From Candidatus Sulfotelmatobacter sp. (GTDB lineage Bacteria; Acidobacteriota; Terriglobia; Terriglobales; Acidobacteriaceae): 64,000 nt of DNA. The position numbers were made by a program, and so were the translations under genes. The stretch lies in the NCBI GenBank assembly GCA_025462865.1, contig JAOAPI010000032.1, forward strand, positions 18,882-82,881, given 5' to 3'. Within the stretch, counting starts at the first letter, position 1; every line of letters begins with the position of its first letter. Positions 1 to 9,071 of the stretch are shown here, one piece after another. The notes beneath the pieces are model-generated. The model was not told the DNA's origin. It saw nothing but the letters and a program-made list of their open reading frames with translations, and did no database searches.

Positions 1-1
1 A

Positions 2-328
2 GAACCATCCGTTACGAGCGATGTTGTGAATCAGCCAGATTTGAAGACGGTCGCCGCGGGGCCGTCCGCCGAAGTCCGGCCCGACGCTGTGACGACGCCT
101 GAAGAGAGCTCAAAGTCGGCTGTCAAAGTCACGCCAGAATCGCGCAAAATGGAAGTAGTCAAAAGTGATCCCCGGAAGAATCTGGTCCCCATCAATTTGG
201 ACGACGAGATCCGCCGTCGGGCCTATGAACTCTACCAGCAGCGCGGACCCGGATCTGGCAGCGATGCCGAGGACTGGCTGACCGCTGAGCGCGAAGTACG
301 GCAGCGCTACCGCCAGCAGAGCGCTTAG
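2..328 (+). CDS. DUF2934 domain protein (5' end probably outside window)
   Basis: The C-terminal half carries the DUF2934 pattern: a helix with IRRRAYELYQQRG, an acidic turn, then DWLTAEREV. DUF2934 proteins are short, soluble and of unknown function, and are common in Acidobacteriota. The N-terminal half is low-complexity (Ser, Pro, Thr, Val). The frame is open to the left edge. The first usable start inside the window is a GTG at 26 without a convincing Shine-Dalgarno, so the true start may lie upstream. A hairpin terminator follows at 351. Confidence 0.75.
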   Translation, partial: EPSVTSDVVNQPDLKTVAAGPSAEVRPDAVTTPEESSKSAVKVTPESRKMEVVKSDPRKNLVPINLDDEIRRRAYELYQQRGPGSGSDAEDWLTAEREVRQRYRQQSA

Positions 329-350
329 TCACGGGACTTTATCAGACACG

Positions 351-379
351 CGGCGGCCAAAAATCTGGCCGCCGTTCTT
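351..379 (+). terminator. Rho-independent-like terminator after the DUF2934 gene
   Basis: A 9-bp perfect GC-rich stem (351-359 with 366-374) has a 6-nt loop and is followed by TTCTTT. It lies 23 bases after the stop codon and separates this gene from ccmF. Confidence 0.6.
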
Positions 380-520
380 TCATGCGATGGTTTGTGCCAT
401 AAAGATTTTTGACCCGGCTTGATATCCTCTCCTTAAGTAGGGACATCCTTAAGATTGAGAACGGCTCTTCGCGGTTGCTACGCAGGTCCGTTTCTGAAAA
501 AATAGGCTCGAGTTTCCAAG

Positions 521-2674
521 ATGGCGGAAATAGGTAGTTTCGCACTGCTTCTCGCTTTGGCGCTGAGCGTTTATACGTTCCTTGCCGGCATTGTCGCGCT
601 GGTATTTCAGAAGCAAACCTTCGTGCCCGCCACCGAGCCGGGGAGTAAGACTGCGCGCCGTAACCAGGTTGCGGATGTTGGCAGCGGCAGTTCGTGGGCG
701 GCGCTACTCCGCCGCGGTTCAGAGCGCATCGGCGAAACCGCCCGCCGGGCCGGAATTGCTACCTTCGCCGCTGTTTTTCTTGCTGCGGTAGTTCTGGTGC
801 TATGCGCCTTCCGCGACGACTTCACCATTGCCTACATCTTTCATCACAGCAATCGGGACCTGCCCGCTCCTTATAAATTCGCCACGCTTTGGTCAGGACA
901 GGAAGGCTCCCTGCTTTTCTGGTCATTGCTGCTCGCTGCCTACGGCTTCGTCTTGCGCCTGCGTTACAAGACCGATCCACGGCTGTTCGCCTACGCTTCA
1001 GTGGTTCTGGCTGGAGTGCAGATCTTCTTCCTGCTGCTGGTAAATTTCGCGGCTAATCCTTTCGGCATTCTCGAGGGCGCGCTCCGGCCCGATGGCAGTG
1101 GACTGAATCCCCTCTTGCAATATCCCGAGATGGTGATTCATCCGCCGATGCTTTATCTCGGCTATGTGGGTTTCACGGTGCCCTTCGCGTTCGCGCTGGG
1201 CGCGCTGATCATGAAATATCCGGGCGAGAAGTGGATTCACATCACCCGCCGCTGGACCATGGTCACTTGGGCTTTCCTCACTTGCGGAGTTTTTCTCGGA
1301 GCGCACTGGGCCTATTCTGTACTGGGCTGGGGCGGCTACTGGGGCTGGGATCCCGTCGAGAACGCATCTCTCATGCCATGGCTCACCGGGACCGCTTTTC
1401 TGCACTCGGTGATGATGCAGGAAAAGCGCGGCATGCTGAAGATGTGGAACATGTGGCTGGTTTTCGCCACGTTCTGGTTGGCAATCCTGGGAACTTTTCT
1501 GACCCGTAGCGGCATCATCAGTTCCGTTCATGCCTTCGCGCAATCTTCCATCGGCAGTTGGTTTGCCTGGTTTCTGGCGATCAGTTTCGTAGTATTCGTC
1601 TTCTTCTTTTTTAAGAACAAGTCGCATCTGGCAAGCGAACACAAACTCGAGTCGCTGGTATCGCGCGAGTCCAGCTTTCTGTTTAATAATCTTCTTTTTG
1701 TTCTTCTTTGCTTCACCGTGCTTTGGGGGACGTGGTTTCCGAAAATTTCCGAGCTTGTGCAAGGCAACAAGGTCACGGTCGGTGGACCGTTCTACAACCG
1801 TGTGGCTATCCCGGTTGCATTGCTACTTCTCATACTCACAGCTGTGGGGCCGCTGTTGGCTTGGCGCAAGACGTCGCTCGAAAGCCTCAAGCGCAACTTC
1901 TTGTGGCCGACCGTCGGCGCGATTGCCATTGCCATGTTTCTGATGATCACTCCCCAGCGATGGGGTTCGCCTTTCGGCCTCAGGCCCTGGCAGGACATTT
2001 CATACTTCTATTCGCTGATGGCGATTGGTCTCTCGGTGCTTGTGACTCTCACAGTAGCCAGCGAGTTTTATCGCGGTGGCCGCGTCATCTCGAAGCACAC
2101 GGGCCAGGGGATGTTCGCCTCGATGGTGCAACTGACTCACCGCAACACGCGGCGCTACGGCGGATACATTGTCCACTTCGGCGTGGTCGTAGTCATCATC
2201 GGTTTCGCCGGAGCCGCTTTCAATCAGGATAAAGAGCAGGAGATGGCCAACGGCGACAAGCTGACCATCGGCTCTTACACTTTAATCTGCCGCTCCTACA
2301 CAGATGATGACGCTCCCAATTATGCCAGCGAGTGGGCGTTGCTCGACGTCTACAAGGGCGGCAAGCAGATCGACACCATGACGCCCGTGCGCCGTTTTTA
2401 CAAAGCCAGTCAGCAGACCTCGACCATGCCTGACATCCGCTCCACGCTGAATGAGGATCTCTATCTGGTGTTCGAGGGACTGAACCAGGACAACGGCCAT
2501 CCCATCATCAAGGCGCATTTGAATCCGCTGGTGATGTGGATCTGGCTTGGCGTCTGGATCATTCTCGGCGGAACAGTTCTGGCTCTGGTTCCGAACGCGC
2601 CTGCACCGGTTCGTGTTCCTGCGCCCGCGCGGCTGGAGCACGTGCAAACCTCTCCGGTCGCTACAGGAGACTGA
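521..2674 (+). CDS. ccmF: Cytochrome c maturation heme lyase component CcmF/CycK
   Basis: This is a large polytopic inner-membrane protein of 717 residues. It carries the tryptophan-rich WWD heme-handling signature (WGGYWGWDPVENASLMPWL, near residues 269-287), and a conserved histidine in VIHPPMLYLGY near residue 205. CcmF works with CcmH to ligate heme b to apocytochrome c on the periplasmic side (system I). The C-terminal periplasmic domain and final TM segment are present, and the length is near the family norm. The stop overlaps the ccmH start (TGATG), so the two are translationally coupled. It heads a four-gene run. No CcmG thioredoxin gene is inserted, unlike the common ccmF-ccmG-ccmH order. 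Confidence 0.95.
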   Translation: MAEIGSFALLLALALSVYTFLAGIVALVFQKQTFVPATEPGSKTARRNQVADVGSGSSWAALLRRGSERIGETARRAGIATFAAVFLAAVVLVLCAFRDDFTIAYIFHHSNRDLPAPYKFATLWSGQEGSLLFWSLLLAAYGFVLRLRYKTDPRLFAYASVVLAGVQIFFLLLVNFAANPFGILEGALRPDGSGLNPLLQYPEMVIHPPMLYLGYVGFTVPFAFALGALIMKYPGEKWIHITRRWTMVTWAFLTCGVFLGAHWAYSVLGWGGYWGWDPVENASLMPWLTGTAFLHSVMMQEKRGMLKMWNMWLVFATFWLAILGTFLTRSGIISSVHAFAQSSIGSWFAWFLAISFVVFVFFFFKNKSHLASEHKLESLVSRESSFLFNNLLFVLLCFTVLWGTWFPKISELVQGNKVTVGGPFYNRVAIPVALLLLILTAVGPLLAWRKTSLESLKRNFLWPTVGAIAIAMFLMITPQRWGSPFGLRPWQDISYFYSLMAIGLSVLVTLTVASEFYRGGRVISKHTGQGMFASMVQLTHRNTRRYGGYIVHFGVVVVIIGFAGAAFNQDKEQEMANGDKLTIGSYTLICRSYTDDDAPNYASEWALLDVYKGGKQIDTMTPVRRFYKASQQTSTMPDIRSTLNEDLYLVFEGLNQDNGHPIIKAHLNPLVMWIWLGVWIILGGTVLALVPNAPAPVRVPAPARLEHVQTSPVATGD

Positions 2675-3183
2675 TGTCTATTCGCCTACATCTATTCTCG
2701 AAGTTCAGAGCACCAAGCCACAAAGTCGCGCACGCCATTCTATTATGCGTCGCCGTGTTCGCCCTACTCGGAGCCGGCGATCCCGGCTCTCGGTTCAGCG
2801 AAATCGGCCATCAGATGATGTGCATTTGTGGCTGCAAGCAGATTCTTCTGGAATGCAATCACGTCGGATGCCCTTCTTCTGATGGCATGCGCAACGAACT
2901 GATGGCTGCCGTCACCCGCGGCGACAGTGACAGCCTAGTCGAGCAAGGTTTCGTACAAAAATACGGACCAACCGTTCTGGCTGCTCCCACTACCAGGGGC
3001 TTCGACCGGGTTGCCTATATCCTGCCGTTCGTGGCGCTGTTTCTCGGCTTTGGAATAGTTATCGTGATCGTCCGATCCTGGAAGAATCGTCCCGTACCTG
3101 CAATTGCCGGCGGCTTACGCCCCGTGCGCGGCACCGAACTCGAACAGTTTCGCGATCAAGCCGGCAAGGAGACTGATCTATGA
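2674..3183 (+). CDS. ccmH: Cytochrome c-type biogenesis protein CcmH
   Basis: About 170 residues: an N-terminal hydrophobic segment, a periplasmic CcmH domain and a C-terminal TM anchor (about residues 112-134). The start is the ATG overlapping the ccmF stop, preceded by CAGGAGA. In system I, CcmH reduces and presents apocytochrome cysteines. The redox motif is unusual. Instead of LRCxxCQ the sequence reads MMCICGCKQILLECNHVGC, with cysteines at about 50, 52, 54, 61 and 66. The downstream frame overlaps by ATGA, which suggests a coupled operon. Confidence 0.9.
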   Translation: MSIRLHLFSKFRAPSHKVAHAILLCVAVFALLGAGDPGSRFSEIGHQMMCICGCKQILLECNHVGCPSSDGMRNELMAAVTRGDSDSLVEQGFVQKYGPTVLAAPTTRGFDRVAYILPFVALFLGFGIVIVIVRSWKNRPVPAIAGGLRPVRGTELEQFRDQAGKETDL

Positions 3184-3476
3184 TGTGGCTGATTCTCTGC
3201 CTTGCGCTCGCCGTGGCAAGCTTCTTTTATGTTTTCTACTTGCCCGGAAGACTTTTTCTCGGTCCGGAGAAAACCCGCGCCGGGTATTTGCGCGAACGCA
3301 AGGACGCTGTCTACGAAAATCTCCGTGACCTCAATTTCGAGTACAAAGCGGGAAAAGTCCCTGACTCCGATTACACATCGCTGAAGTCTTCCCTGCAGGA
3401 CGAGGCCGCCACCATCCTGGCCGAAATCGCCCGCCTGGAGAACAATTCCGGGCCCCAAAAAGGAACCAGATCTTGA
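3180..3476 (+). CDS. CcmI-like short membrane protein
   Basis: This 98-residue protein has one N-terminal TM segment followed by a charged helical region (RERKDAVYENLRDLNFEYKAGKV, split here for description). That region matches the N-terminal coiled part of CcmI/CycH, the apocytochrome chaperone of system I. The TPR part of full-length CcmI is missing. The start overlaps the ccmH stop by ATGA. A related helix (LKEELFQLEVERR...GQISQAEYEKAK) recurs at the C-terminus of the next gene, so both products may share a binding mode. The function is inferred from similarity and operon position. Confidence 0.8.
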   Translation: MMWLILCLALAVASFFYVFYLPGRLFLGPEKTRAGYLRERKDAVYENLRDLNFEYKAGKVPDSDYTSLKSSLQDEAATILAEIARLENNSGPQKGTRS

Positions 3477-3492
3477 ACACGCATCACAATGT

Positions 3493-3570
3493 TGTCCTGA
3501 GCGAAGTGGAAACGTTGCGAAGCGAAATCTCCACGCAGCCGAAAGCCTGCCCTGAACTTGTCGAAGGGGA
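3493..3570. repeat. Dispersed CCTGAGC/TTGTCGAAGGG-type palindromic repeat
   Basis: The stretch contains GTCCTGAGCGAAGTGGAAACG and, 30 bases on, CCCTGAACTTGTCGAAGGGG. These are the half-sites of a dispersed element seen in many bacterial genomes, which when translated gives LSEVE and CPELVEG. It lies between the CcmI-like gene and the likely start of the next gene. A weaker trace occurs near 10707-10735. Confidence 0.6.
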
Positions 3571-3631
3571 TCGCATAATCGGCGGCACGAGTGCGCCTCC
3601 AAGCAACGAGTTCTTTCCCCGCTTGGCGTCG

Positions 3632-4954
3632 ATGTCGGCGGTAGTTCTGGCCTTAGGACTTTTCCTCACCGCCCTCGCTGCCGCCCAAACGCTGACAGGC
3701 ACCGTGAAGGACGCAACCACTGGCAAGCCCGCCGCTGGCGACGAGGTGATCCTGCTCAAACTGGCTCAGGGCATGGAGGAAGCAGGACGCACAAAAGCTG
3801 ACGCTAAAGGTCAATTCAGTTTCAAGCTCGACGACGCGCAATCTCCACACCTGATCCGCGCCATTCATCAGGATGTCACCTACCACCGCATGGCCCCGCC
3901 GGGCACTACATCAGTGGCACTCGATGTTTATGACGTCGCCAAAAAAATCGATGGCATCGCGGTGGTTGCCGATATCATGCGCGTCCAAGTGGAGCAGGGA
4001 CAGCTCGAAGTGATGCGCGCCTTCGCTGTTCAGAACACATCGAACCCACCGCGCACCCAGATGAACGAACGCAACCTGGAGTTCTACATTCCCGAGGGCG
4101 CCAAAGTGATTGACGGCTCCGCCATGACCGCCGGCGGCCAACCCATCACCTCCGCCCCAGTGCCTGAGAGCGAGAAGAAGGATCGTTATTCTTTCATTTT
4201 CCCTCTTCGTCCGGGAATCACTCAGTTTCAAGTAGCGTTCCAGCTTCCATACTCCGGGAGCGCCAACCTTGATCCGAAATCGATTTATCCCCTGGAACAT
4301 TTTGTCGCGATATTGCCCAAGACTATGCAGTTCGCTGCCGGCCCTGCTGCAGGGTTCAAACCGATGAACGATCCTAACCAGCCTGATTCCAATGTGCAGG
4401 TAGCTTCGAACATCAAGGCAGGGCAGAACCTCGCCTTCAAAGTTTCCGGCGAGGGCGTGCTTGAGAGCCGCCAGGAAGGCGACGGCTCGCAGGGATCCGG
4501 AGCGGCCGCGCAGAGCGGCCAGGCGCAGGCCCGGCCAGGCGGCGGACTGGGTCCCCCCATTGACGCTCCCGACCCGCTGCAGAAATACCGCTGGTGGATT
4601 CTCGGAGGGTTCGGCGCAGTCCTGATGATTGGGGGAGTGTACGTTGCGTCCCGGCAGCAGTCCGCCGCGCGTGCCTTGGCTCGGCAGAAGACTGGATCCT
4701 CCACGCGCGCAGCCGTGCAAGAACAAGAAGAAGATGATTACGAGCCCGCCGAAATTCTGGCAGCTGGTCCGGGTCGCGCGGGAGGCGCATCGCGGCCCAG
4801 TTCCATGCTGCTGGAGGGCTTGAAAGAAGAGCTCTTCCAGCTCGAAGTCGAGCGCAGGCAAGGCCAAATTTCGCAGGCGGAGTACGAAAAAGCCAAGTCC
4901 GCCCTCGATCAAACGCTGGAGCGCGCACTCAAGCGTGAGGGGCAGCGGGCGTAG
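3632..4954 (+). CDS. Secreted/membrane protein with carboxypeptidase regulatory-like domain, in ccm operon
   Basis: From the ATG at 3632 the product starts with a signal peptide (MSAVVLALGLFLTALAAAQ). A beta-sandwich carboxypeptidase-regulatory-like region (TGTVKDATTGKPAAGDEV) follows, then a long extracytoplasmic region, a TM segment (WWILGGFGAVLMIGGVYV) and a cytoplasmic helix resembling the CcmI N-terminus. The same frame is open back to a TTG at 3473 overlapping the previous stop and preceded by AGGAACC. That longer form would add 53 residues encoded largely by a dispersed repeat, ahead of the signal peptide. I prefer 3632, but neither start is proven. It probably assists cytochrome c assembly or a heme protein; this is inference from the operon. 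Confidence 0.8.
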   Translation: MSAVVLALGLFLTALAAAQTLTGTVKDATTGKPAAGDEVILLKLAQGMEEAGRTKADAKGQFSFKLDDAQSPHLIRAIHQDVTYHRMAPPGTTSVALDVYDVAKKIDGIAVVADIMRVQVEQGQLEVMRAFAVQNTSNPPRTQMNERNLEFYIPEGAKVIDGSAMTAGGQPITSAPVPESEKKDRYSFIFPLRPGITQFQVAFQLPYSGSANLDPKSIYPLEHFVAILPKTMQFAAGPAAGFKPMNDPNQPDSNVQVASNIKAGQNLAFKVSGEGVLESRQEGDGSQGSGAAAQSGQAQARPGGGLGPPIDAPDPLQKYRWWILGGFGAVLMIGGVYVASRQQSAARALARQKTGSSTRAAVQEQEEDDYEPAEILAAGPGRAGGASRPSSMLLEGLKEELFQLEVERRQGQISQAEYEKAKSALDQTLERALKREGQRA

Positions 4955-5111
4955 TCGAAACCCTAATTGTCGTTCCGAGCAAGCGATCTCCCGACAGTTC
5001 AAAATTTAACATTCCGACAGGGCGCGTCATATTTCTGAAGGAGGGACGACACGGAGTGGAGAAACCTGCTGTTTCCCAGCCAGCCCTCCAACCGGAATGC
5101 TCTAATACCGC

Positions 5112-5660
5112 ATGACCTTCACCTGGTTCATTCTCCTGCTCACGATCGCAGGAACAGTCTTCTTGCTCGTGTTGTTCCATCACCGCTTTTTAGGGCACGT
5201 GCTTCACGAGCGCATTCCCGACCGACCGCGGCGCCGGCTGTTTGTAGCTTCGCTCAGTTTTTTTCTAACTTTCGCCGGAGTGCGTGGGGTTGTCTACTGC
5301 ATTGAGCACCAGATACCGCCATTTCATTTCATCGAGGTCGGCGGAAGGCACATTCATCATCTGGTGATAGGAATCGTGATTCTGCTTGTGGTCGGCTACG
5401 GATGGCTGGCCGAAGTCGGCACCGGGGCGGACAACTCTTCGATTCTTGTCAGCCGCCTGATGTCGATCCTTTATGGCGCCGGCGCAGCGCTCACGCTGGA
5501 CGAATTCGCTCTTTGGCTCAATCTGCGCGACGTCTACTGGTCGCGCGAAGGACGCGCCAGCATCGACGCTATCATTCTATTCGGAGCAGTGCTGGCCGCC
5601 GGCGCATGGGGCGCTCCGCTTTTTCAGCGCGGCCAGACTCGCAACTTAAAGAAGAAGTGA
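5112..5660 (+). CDS. Conserved integral membrane protein
   Basis: This 182-residue protein has about five hydrophobic segments. Conserved-looking polar residues sit in or near membrane: FHHRFLGH near residue 25, HIHHLVIG near 76-84, and LTLDEFALWL near 130. The histidine pairs and the acidic LDE motif could bind metal or lipid, but I recognise no characterised family. It lies 157 bp after the ccm operon on the same strand without a visible terminator between, so it may be co-transcribed. Confidence 0.75.
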   Translation: MTFTWFILLLTIAGTVFLLVLFHHRFLGHVLHERIPDRPRRRLFVASLSFFLTFAGVRGVVYCIEHQIPPFHFIEVGGRHIHHLVIGIVILLVVGYGWLAEVGTGADNSSILVSRLMSILYGAGAALTLDEFALWLNLRDVYWSREGRASIDAIILFGAVLAAGAWGAPLFQRGQTRNLKKK

Positions 5661-6122
5661 CTACACTCAGACCTCTGCGCGCGGCCTGGAGCGGCAGGAT
5701 TCGTTCCTTTTCCGGAAATGCGAAAGTTCGATATCAACCGCGTCTCAGCGGCCCACGCCTGTCGCAAAGGCGTTGAGAGTGCGGCTCATCGGTTTTAGCT
5801 TTTTCGAGAGAGCGGGGCTTCTTGGAGATTGCGCCAGCGGAACAACAGCGGCGAGAGACGTTATGCGGTCATGAATTGGCTTCGTGTAATCGCAGGCGTC
5901 GAGGTGGAACCCGCTCTCCGCGAACTTCGCGCCGCCTAAAGCCCCCATCGAAAGCCTCCGAGGAACGGTTTTGGCCGTCCGGGGCGGTGCAACTTTTGCG
6001 GCAAGAATACTTGTCGTGTGCTATCGTGGTTCCCGAAAAGATCGCCAGCTACTAAAGGCAGCCGTGCACCCCCAGCACGGGAGCAGCGACTTACACCCCA
6101 ACCGAGCGACTTTGGAGATCCT
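5661..6122. other. 462-bp intergenic region, no gene seen
   Basis: Short frames here lack plausible composition. No strong terminator or promoter could be assigned. The last bases hold GGAGATCCT, the ribosome-binding site of the next gene. Confidence 0.6.
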
Positions 6123-7757
6123 ATGAAAAACACCTATGCCGCGCGATTACAGGTTCTCGCCTTCGTCATCATCATCGTCACCGCGAGCGCGACGAATATC
6201 CGCGCCCAAACATATACCGACCTGTACAACCTCGGAAGCAACTCCGGAGACCCTTTGGATCCTGCCTGGGTCGGCCTGTTCGCACAGGGCCGCGATGGCA
6301 ACTTGTATAGCACTACAACGGATGGAGGAGTGAATACCGTGGGTACGGTCTTTAGACTTTCCCCCTCCGGAACGATGACACCGTGGAGTTTTGATAGCAC
6401 GGGCACCGACGCTTTTTACCCTTACAGCGGCCTGACGCTTGGCACCGACGGCAACTTCTACGGCACGTCTTATGCGGGCGGTTCCGCAGGCGCTGGAACC
6501 GTCTTCAAAGTTACTCCCAGCGGAATAATCACGACGCTGCACAGCTTTAACGGGTGCTCCGAGGGCAGTAACGTTTACGCGCCCCCGATTGAAGGCCTCG
6601 ACGGCAACTTCTACGGCGTGGCCAGTGATGGTGGCTGTGAAGTCTTTGGTACGGTGTACAAGATTACCCCTTCAGGTACTCTGACAGTCATTTACACGTT
6701 TCCTGGCACCAGTGGCCTTTCGTATCCCCAGGCCATAGCGTTAGGAACGGATGGCAACTTCTACGGTACAACTCTAGGCGCTACCGGCGGGTACGGCGGT
6801 GTGTTCAAGATCACGCCCCAGGGCAAACTCACGGTGCTCCACACTTTCACCGACTTTGGGCAAGGCCCTAAGGGAATGATGATTCAAGCTAATGACGGAA
6901 ATTTTTATGGCACAACCTCGCATGGCGGAGTAAACGGTGTAGGCGCTATTTACAAGATGACCCCGGCGGGAACTCTCACCGTCATCTACAGTTTTGACAC
7001 AGCCGGACTGGGGGACGAACCATACGCCGGCCTGATACAGGCGACTGATGGCAAGTTTTATGGCGCGGCCTCAGGCTATCCGTTCGGCCACCTCTTCCAG
7101 ATCACTTCCACCGGAACGTACACCCACCTCGTTTCGTTTACCAACGTCGCTGGCCTCTTTCCCGGCAGTACTCCGCAAGTCGCCCTGTTCCAGAACACAA
7201 ACGGCACGCTCTACGGTGACACTTACGGAGGCGGCGCTGGCTTAGCGGGCGTGCTCTACAGCCTGGGCATGAACCTTGGCCCGTTCGTCCGTTTCGTGGG
7301 TCCGCTATTCGAGGGCAAAGTCGGGAAAAACATCGAAATCCTCGGCCAGGGATTCACCGGGACAAGCAAGGTGTCGTTCCATGGGGCCGCGGCAACCTTC
7401 AAGGTAGTTTCTGACACCTACTTGACCGCGGTGGTTCCAGCCGCCGCCATCACCGGCTCCGTGATCGTAACCACGCCCGGAAGAACACTGACCAGCAACA
7501 AGATCTTCCGCGTCACGCCCGCGATCCTGAGTTTCAATCCGAGCAGTGGATCGGTGGGAACCCCAGTGACGATTACCGGCACCAGCTTCACCGGCGCAAC
7601 CGTGGTCACGTTCGGGGGGGTGAAAGCGACCACGTTCTCGGTGGATTCCAATACTCAGATCACAGCCACGGTACCGGCTGGCGCGAAAACCGGGAAGATC
7701 CAAGTCACAACTCCAGGAGGGACTGCAATCAGCGCTACAACGTTCACCGTGTCCTAA
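6123..7757 (+). CDS. Secreted GloVer-repeat protein with C-terminal IPT/TIG domains
   Basis: The start at 6123 is set by GGAGATCCT and a signal peptide ending near ATNIRAQ. The body has about nine copies of a 35-50 residue repeat around G-T-D-G-N-F-Y-G-T-T, then GGxxGxGTVFKITPSG and LTVLHSF. This is the 'choice-of-anchor tandem repeat GloVer' family, predicted to form a beta-propeller. Two IPT/TIG immunoglobulin-like domains follow (PSSGSVGTPVTITGTSFTG in the second). It is predicted to be an exported surface or extracellular protein. Its ligand is unknown. A terminator follows. Confidence 0.9.
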   Translation: MKNTYAARLQVLAFVIIIVTASATNIRAQTYTDLYNLGSNSGDPLDPAWVGLFAQGRDGNLYSTTTDGGVNTVGTVFRLSPSGTMTPWSFDSTGTDAFYPYSGLTLGTDGNFYGTSYAGGSAGAGTVFKVTPSGIITTLHSFNGCSEGSNVYAPPIEGLDGNFYGVASDGGCEVFGTVYKITPSGTLTVIYTFPGTSGLSYPQAIALGTDGNFYGTTLGATGGYGGVFKITPQGKLTVLHTFTDFGQGPKGMMIQANDGNFYGTTSHGGVNGVGAIYKMTPAGTLTVIYSFDTAGLGDEPYAGLIQATDGKFYGAASGYPFGHLFQITSTGTYTHLVSFTNVAGLFPGSTPQVALFQNTNGTLYGDTYGGGAGLAGVLYSLGMNLGPFVRFVGPLFEGKVGKNIEILGQGFTGTSKVSFHGAAATFKVVSDTYLTAVVPAAAITGSVIVTTPGRTLTSNKIFRVTPAILSFNPSSGSVGTPVTITGTSFTGATVVTFGGVKATTFSVDSNTQITATVPAGAKTGKIQVTTPGGTAISATTFTVS

Positions 7758-7841
7758 TTTGCCGCGGCCATTCCAGACGGGGAATATGGGACAGATGCGA
7801 CATTCACCATTTTTCCCTACGCGTCGCGAATGTGTGTAAGA

Positions 7842-7868
7842 ACGGGCCGCCTCCAGGCGGCCCGTTTT
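7842..7868 (+). terminator. Strong rho-independent terminator
   Basis: A perfect 10-bp stem (7842-7851 with 7856-7865) has loop TCCA and ends in TTTT. It lies 85 bases after the GloVer gene stop. Confidence 0.85.
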
Positions 7869-7964
7869 GCTTGGGCCTGAAACCGGTCCGCCGCCCTTCG
7901 CACTGGGACGGCGCCCTTGCATCTCCCCGCTGCGCGTAACATCTAATAAGCTGAGATCAAAAAT

Positions 7965-8828
7965 ATGGGAAACACATTTAAAACCGCGTTTCTGCTGACC
8001 GCGCTGACGCTGCTGCTGATGTTCATTGGCCGTTACTTCGGCGGGCAGAATGGGATGCTGCTCGCTCTGGTATTCGCCGCGGTGATGAACTTCGTCTCTT
8101 ACTTTTACTCCGACAAGATTGCCTTGGCCATGTACCGCGCGAAGCCGGTTTCGCGCGAGGAATTGCCGCGGGCTTATGCTGCAGTCGAGCGGTTGACCCA
8201 GAAGATCGGGTTGCCGATGCCGAAGATTTACGTGATCCCCACGGAGTCGCCGAATGCATTTGCTACGGGACGGAATCCCCAACACGCGTCGGTTGCAGTG
8301 ACGCACGGGATTCTCGGACTGCTGAACGATGAGGAACTCGAAGGTGTGCTGGCACACGAACTGGGACACGTGGGGAATCGCGACATCCTGATCAGTTCGG
8401 TGGCGGCGACCATTGCGGGCGCGATCACCATGCTTGCCAGTATGGGACGCTTTGCCATGATTTTTGGTGGCATGGGCGGGAGCGACCGCGAAGAACGCGG
8501 CGGTGGAGGCTTGGGCGCGATATTGATGTTGATTCTGGCTCCGATTGCGGCCAGCCTGATTCAACTGGCTGTCTCGCGATCGCGCGAGTATCAGGCGGAT
8601 GCGACAGGAGCTCACTATACGGGGAATCCTTATGCGCTTGCGAGCGCGTTGCAGAAGCTGGACGCTTACTCGAAGCGGGTACCGATGGCGGCGTCACCTT
8701 CGACGGCACATTTGTTTATCATCCAGCCGCTGCTCGGGATGAATTTTGGCAGCTTGTTTTCGACTCATCCGCCGATTGCCAAGAGAATTGAGCGGTTGAC
8801 GGGCAGGCCGGCTGAGTTTATGCAGTAG
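7965..8828 (+). CDS. htpX: Zinc metalloprotease HtpX (M48B)
   Basis: This 287-residue membrane protease has two N-terminal TM segments. The zinc motif HELGH is at residues 131-135 and the third ligand Glu is near 208 in SREYQADATGAH. A pair of TM segments lies between them, as in HtpX. The family degrades misfolded inner-membrane proteins with FtsH. The length is normal. It is monocistronic here, with a terminator upstream and a 243-bp gap downstream. Confidence 0.97.
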   Translation: MGNTFKTAFLLTALTLLLMFIGRYFGGQNGMLLALVFAAVMNFVSYFYSDKIALAMYRAKPVSREELPRAYAAVERLTQKIGLPMPKIYVIPTESPNAFATGRNPQHASVAVTHGILGLLNDEELEGVLAHELGHVGNRDILISSVAATIAGAITMLASMGRFAMIFGGMGGSDREERGGGGLGAILMLILAPIAASLIQLAVSRSREYQADATGAHYTGNPYALASALQKLDAYSKRVPMAASPSTAHLFIIQPLLGMNFGSLFSTHPPIAKRIERLTGRPAEFMQ

Positions 8829-8980
8829 AACCGCTTCTGGCTCGAACCATGCAAGAATATTTAATGCTTGCGTTCTGATTTTGTGATGGTGAAACCAGGG
8901 TCCCTCGCTTCGCTGGGATGACCGAACTGTCGGGATGAGCGAGTTTTAAGCCCTTCTGCAAAGGCGGACTGGAAATCTGC

Positions 8981-9015
8981 AAGCTAGAAGCCAGCAGCTA
9001 GGAGCTAGAAGCTGC
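8981..9015. repeat. Heptamer array, AAGCTAG family
   Basis: Five 7-bp units in strict register: AAGCTAG, AAGCCAG, CAGCTAG, GAGCTAG, AAGCTGC. It lies 57 bp before the moxR start, in a 243-bp gap that also holds a GGGTCCCTCGCTTCGCTGGG element at 8897-8916. Confidence 0.8.
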
Positions 9016-9071
9016 GGTTCAGTGACATTGGTAACTCCGCCCTCTTTCGAGCCTGATAGTAGAATTCAGCA

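Noticed and set aside
998..1762. 254-residue minus-strand open frame inside ccmF
   Set aside because: It is antisense to a clear ccmF gene, lacks domain patterns and has the charged, low-hydrophobicity composition of a shadow frame.
3493..3570. Possible CRISPR-like or transposon end in the ccm operon
   Set aside because: There is only one copy with two imperfect half-sites, no regular spacers and no transposase, so it is a dispersed palindromic repeat.
3911..5002. 363-residue minus-strand open frame
   Set aside because: It is antisense to the secreted protein of the ccm operon, which has a signal peptide and TM segment. The minus product shows no domain.
7305..8615. 436-residue minus-strand frame across the GloVer end and htpX
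   Set aside because: It spans a strong terminator and two good plus-strand genes, and its sequence looks like translated noncoding DNA.
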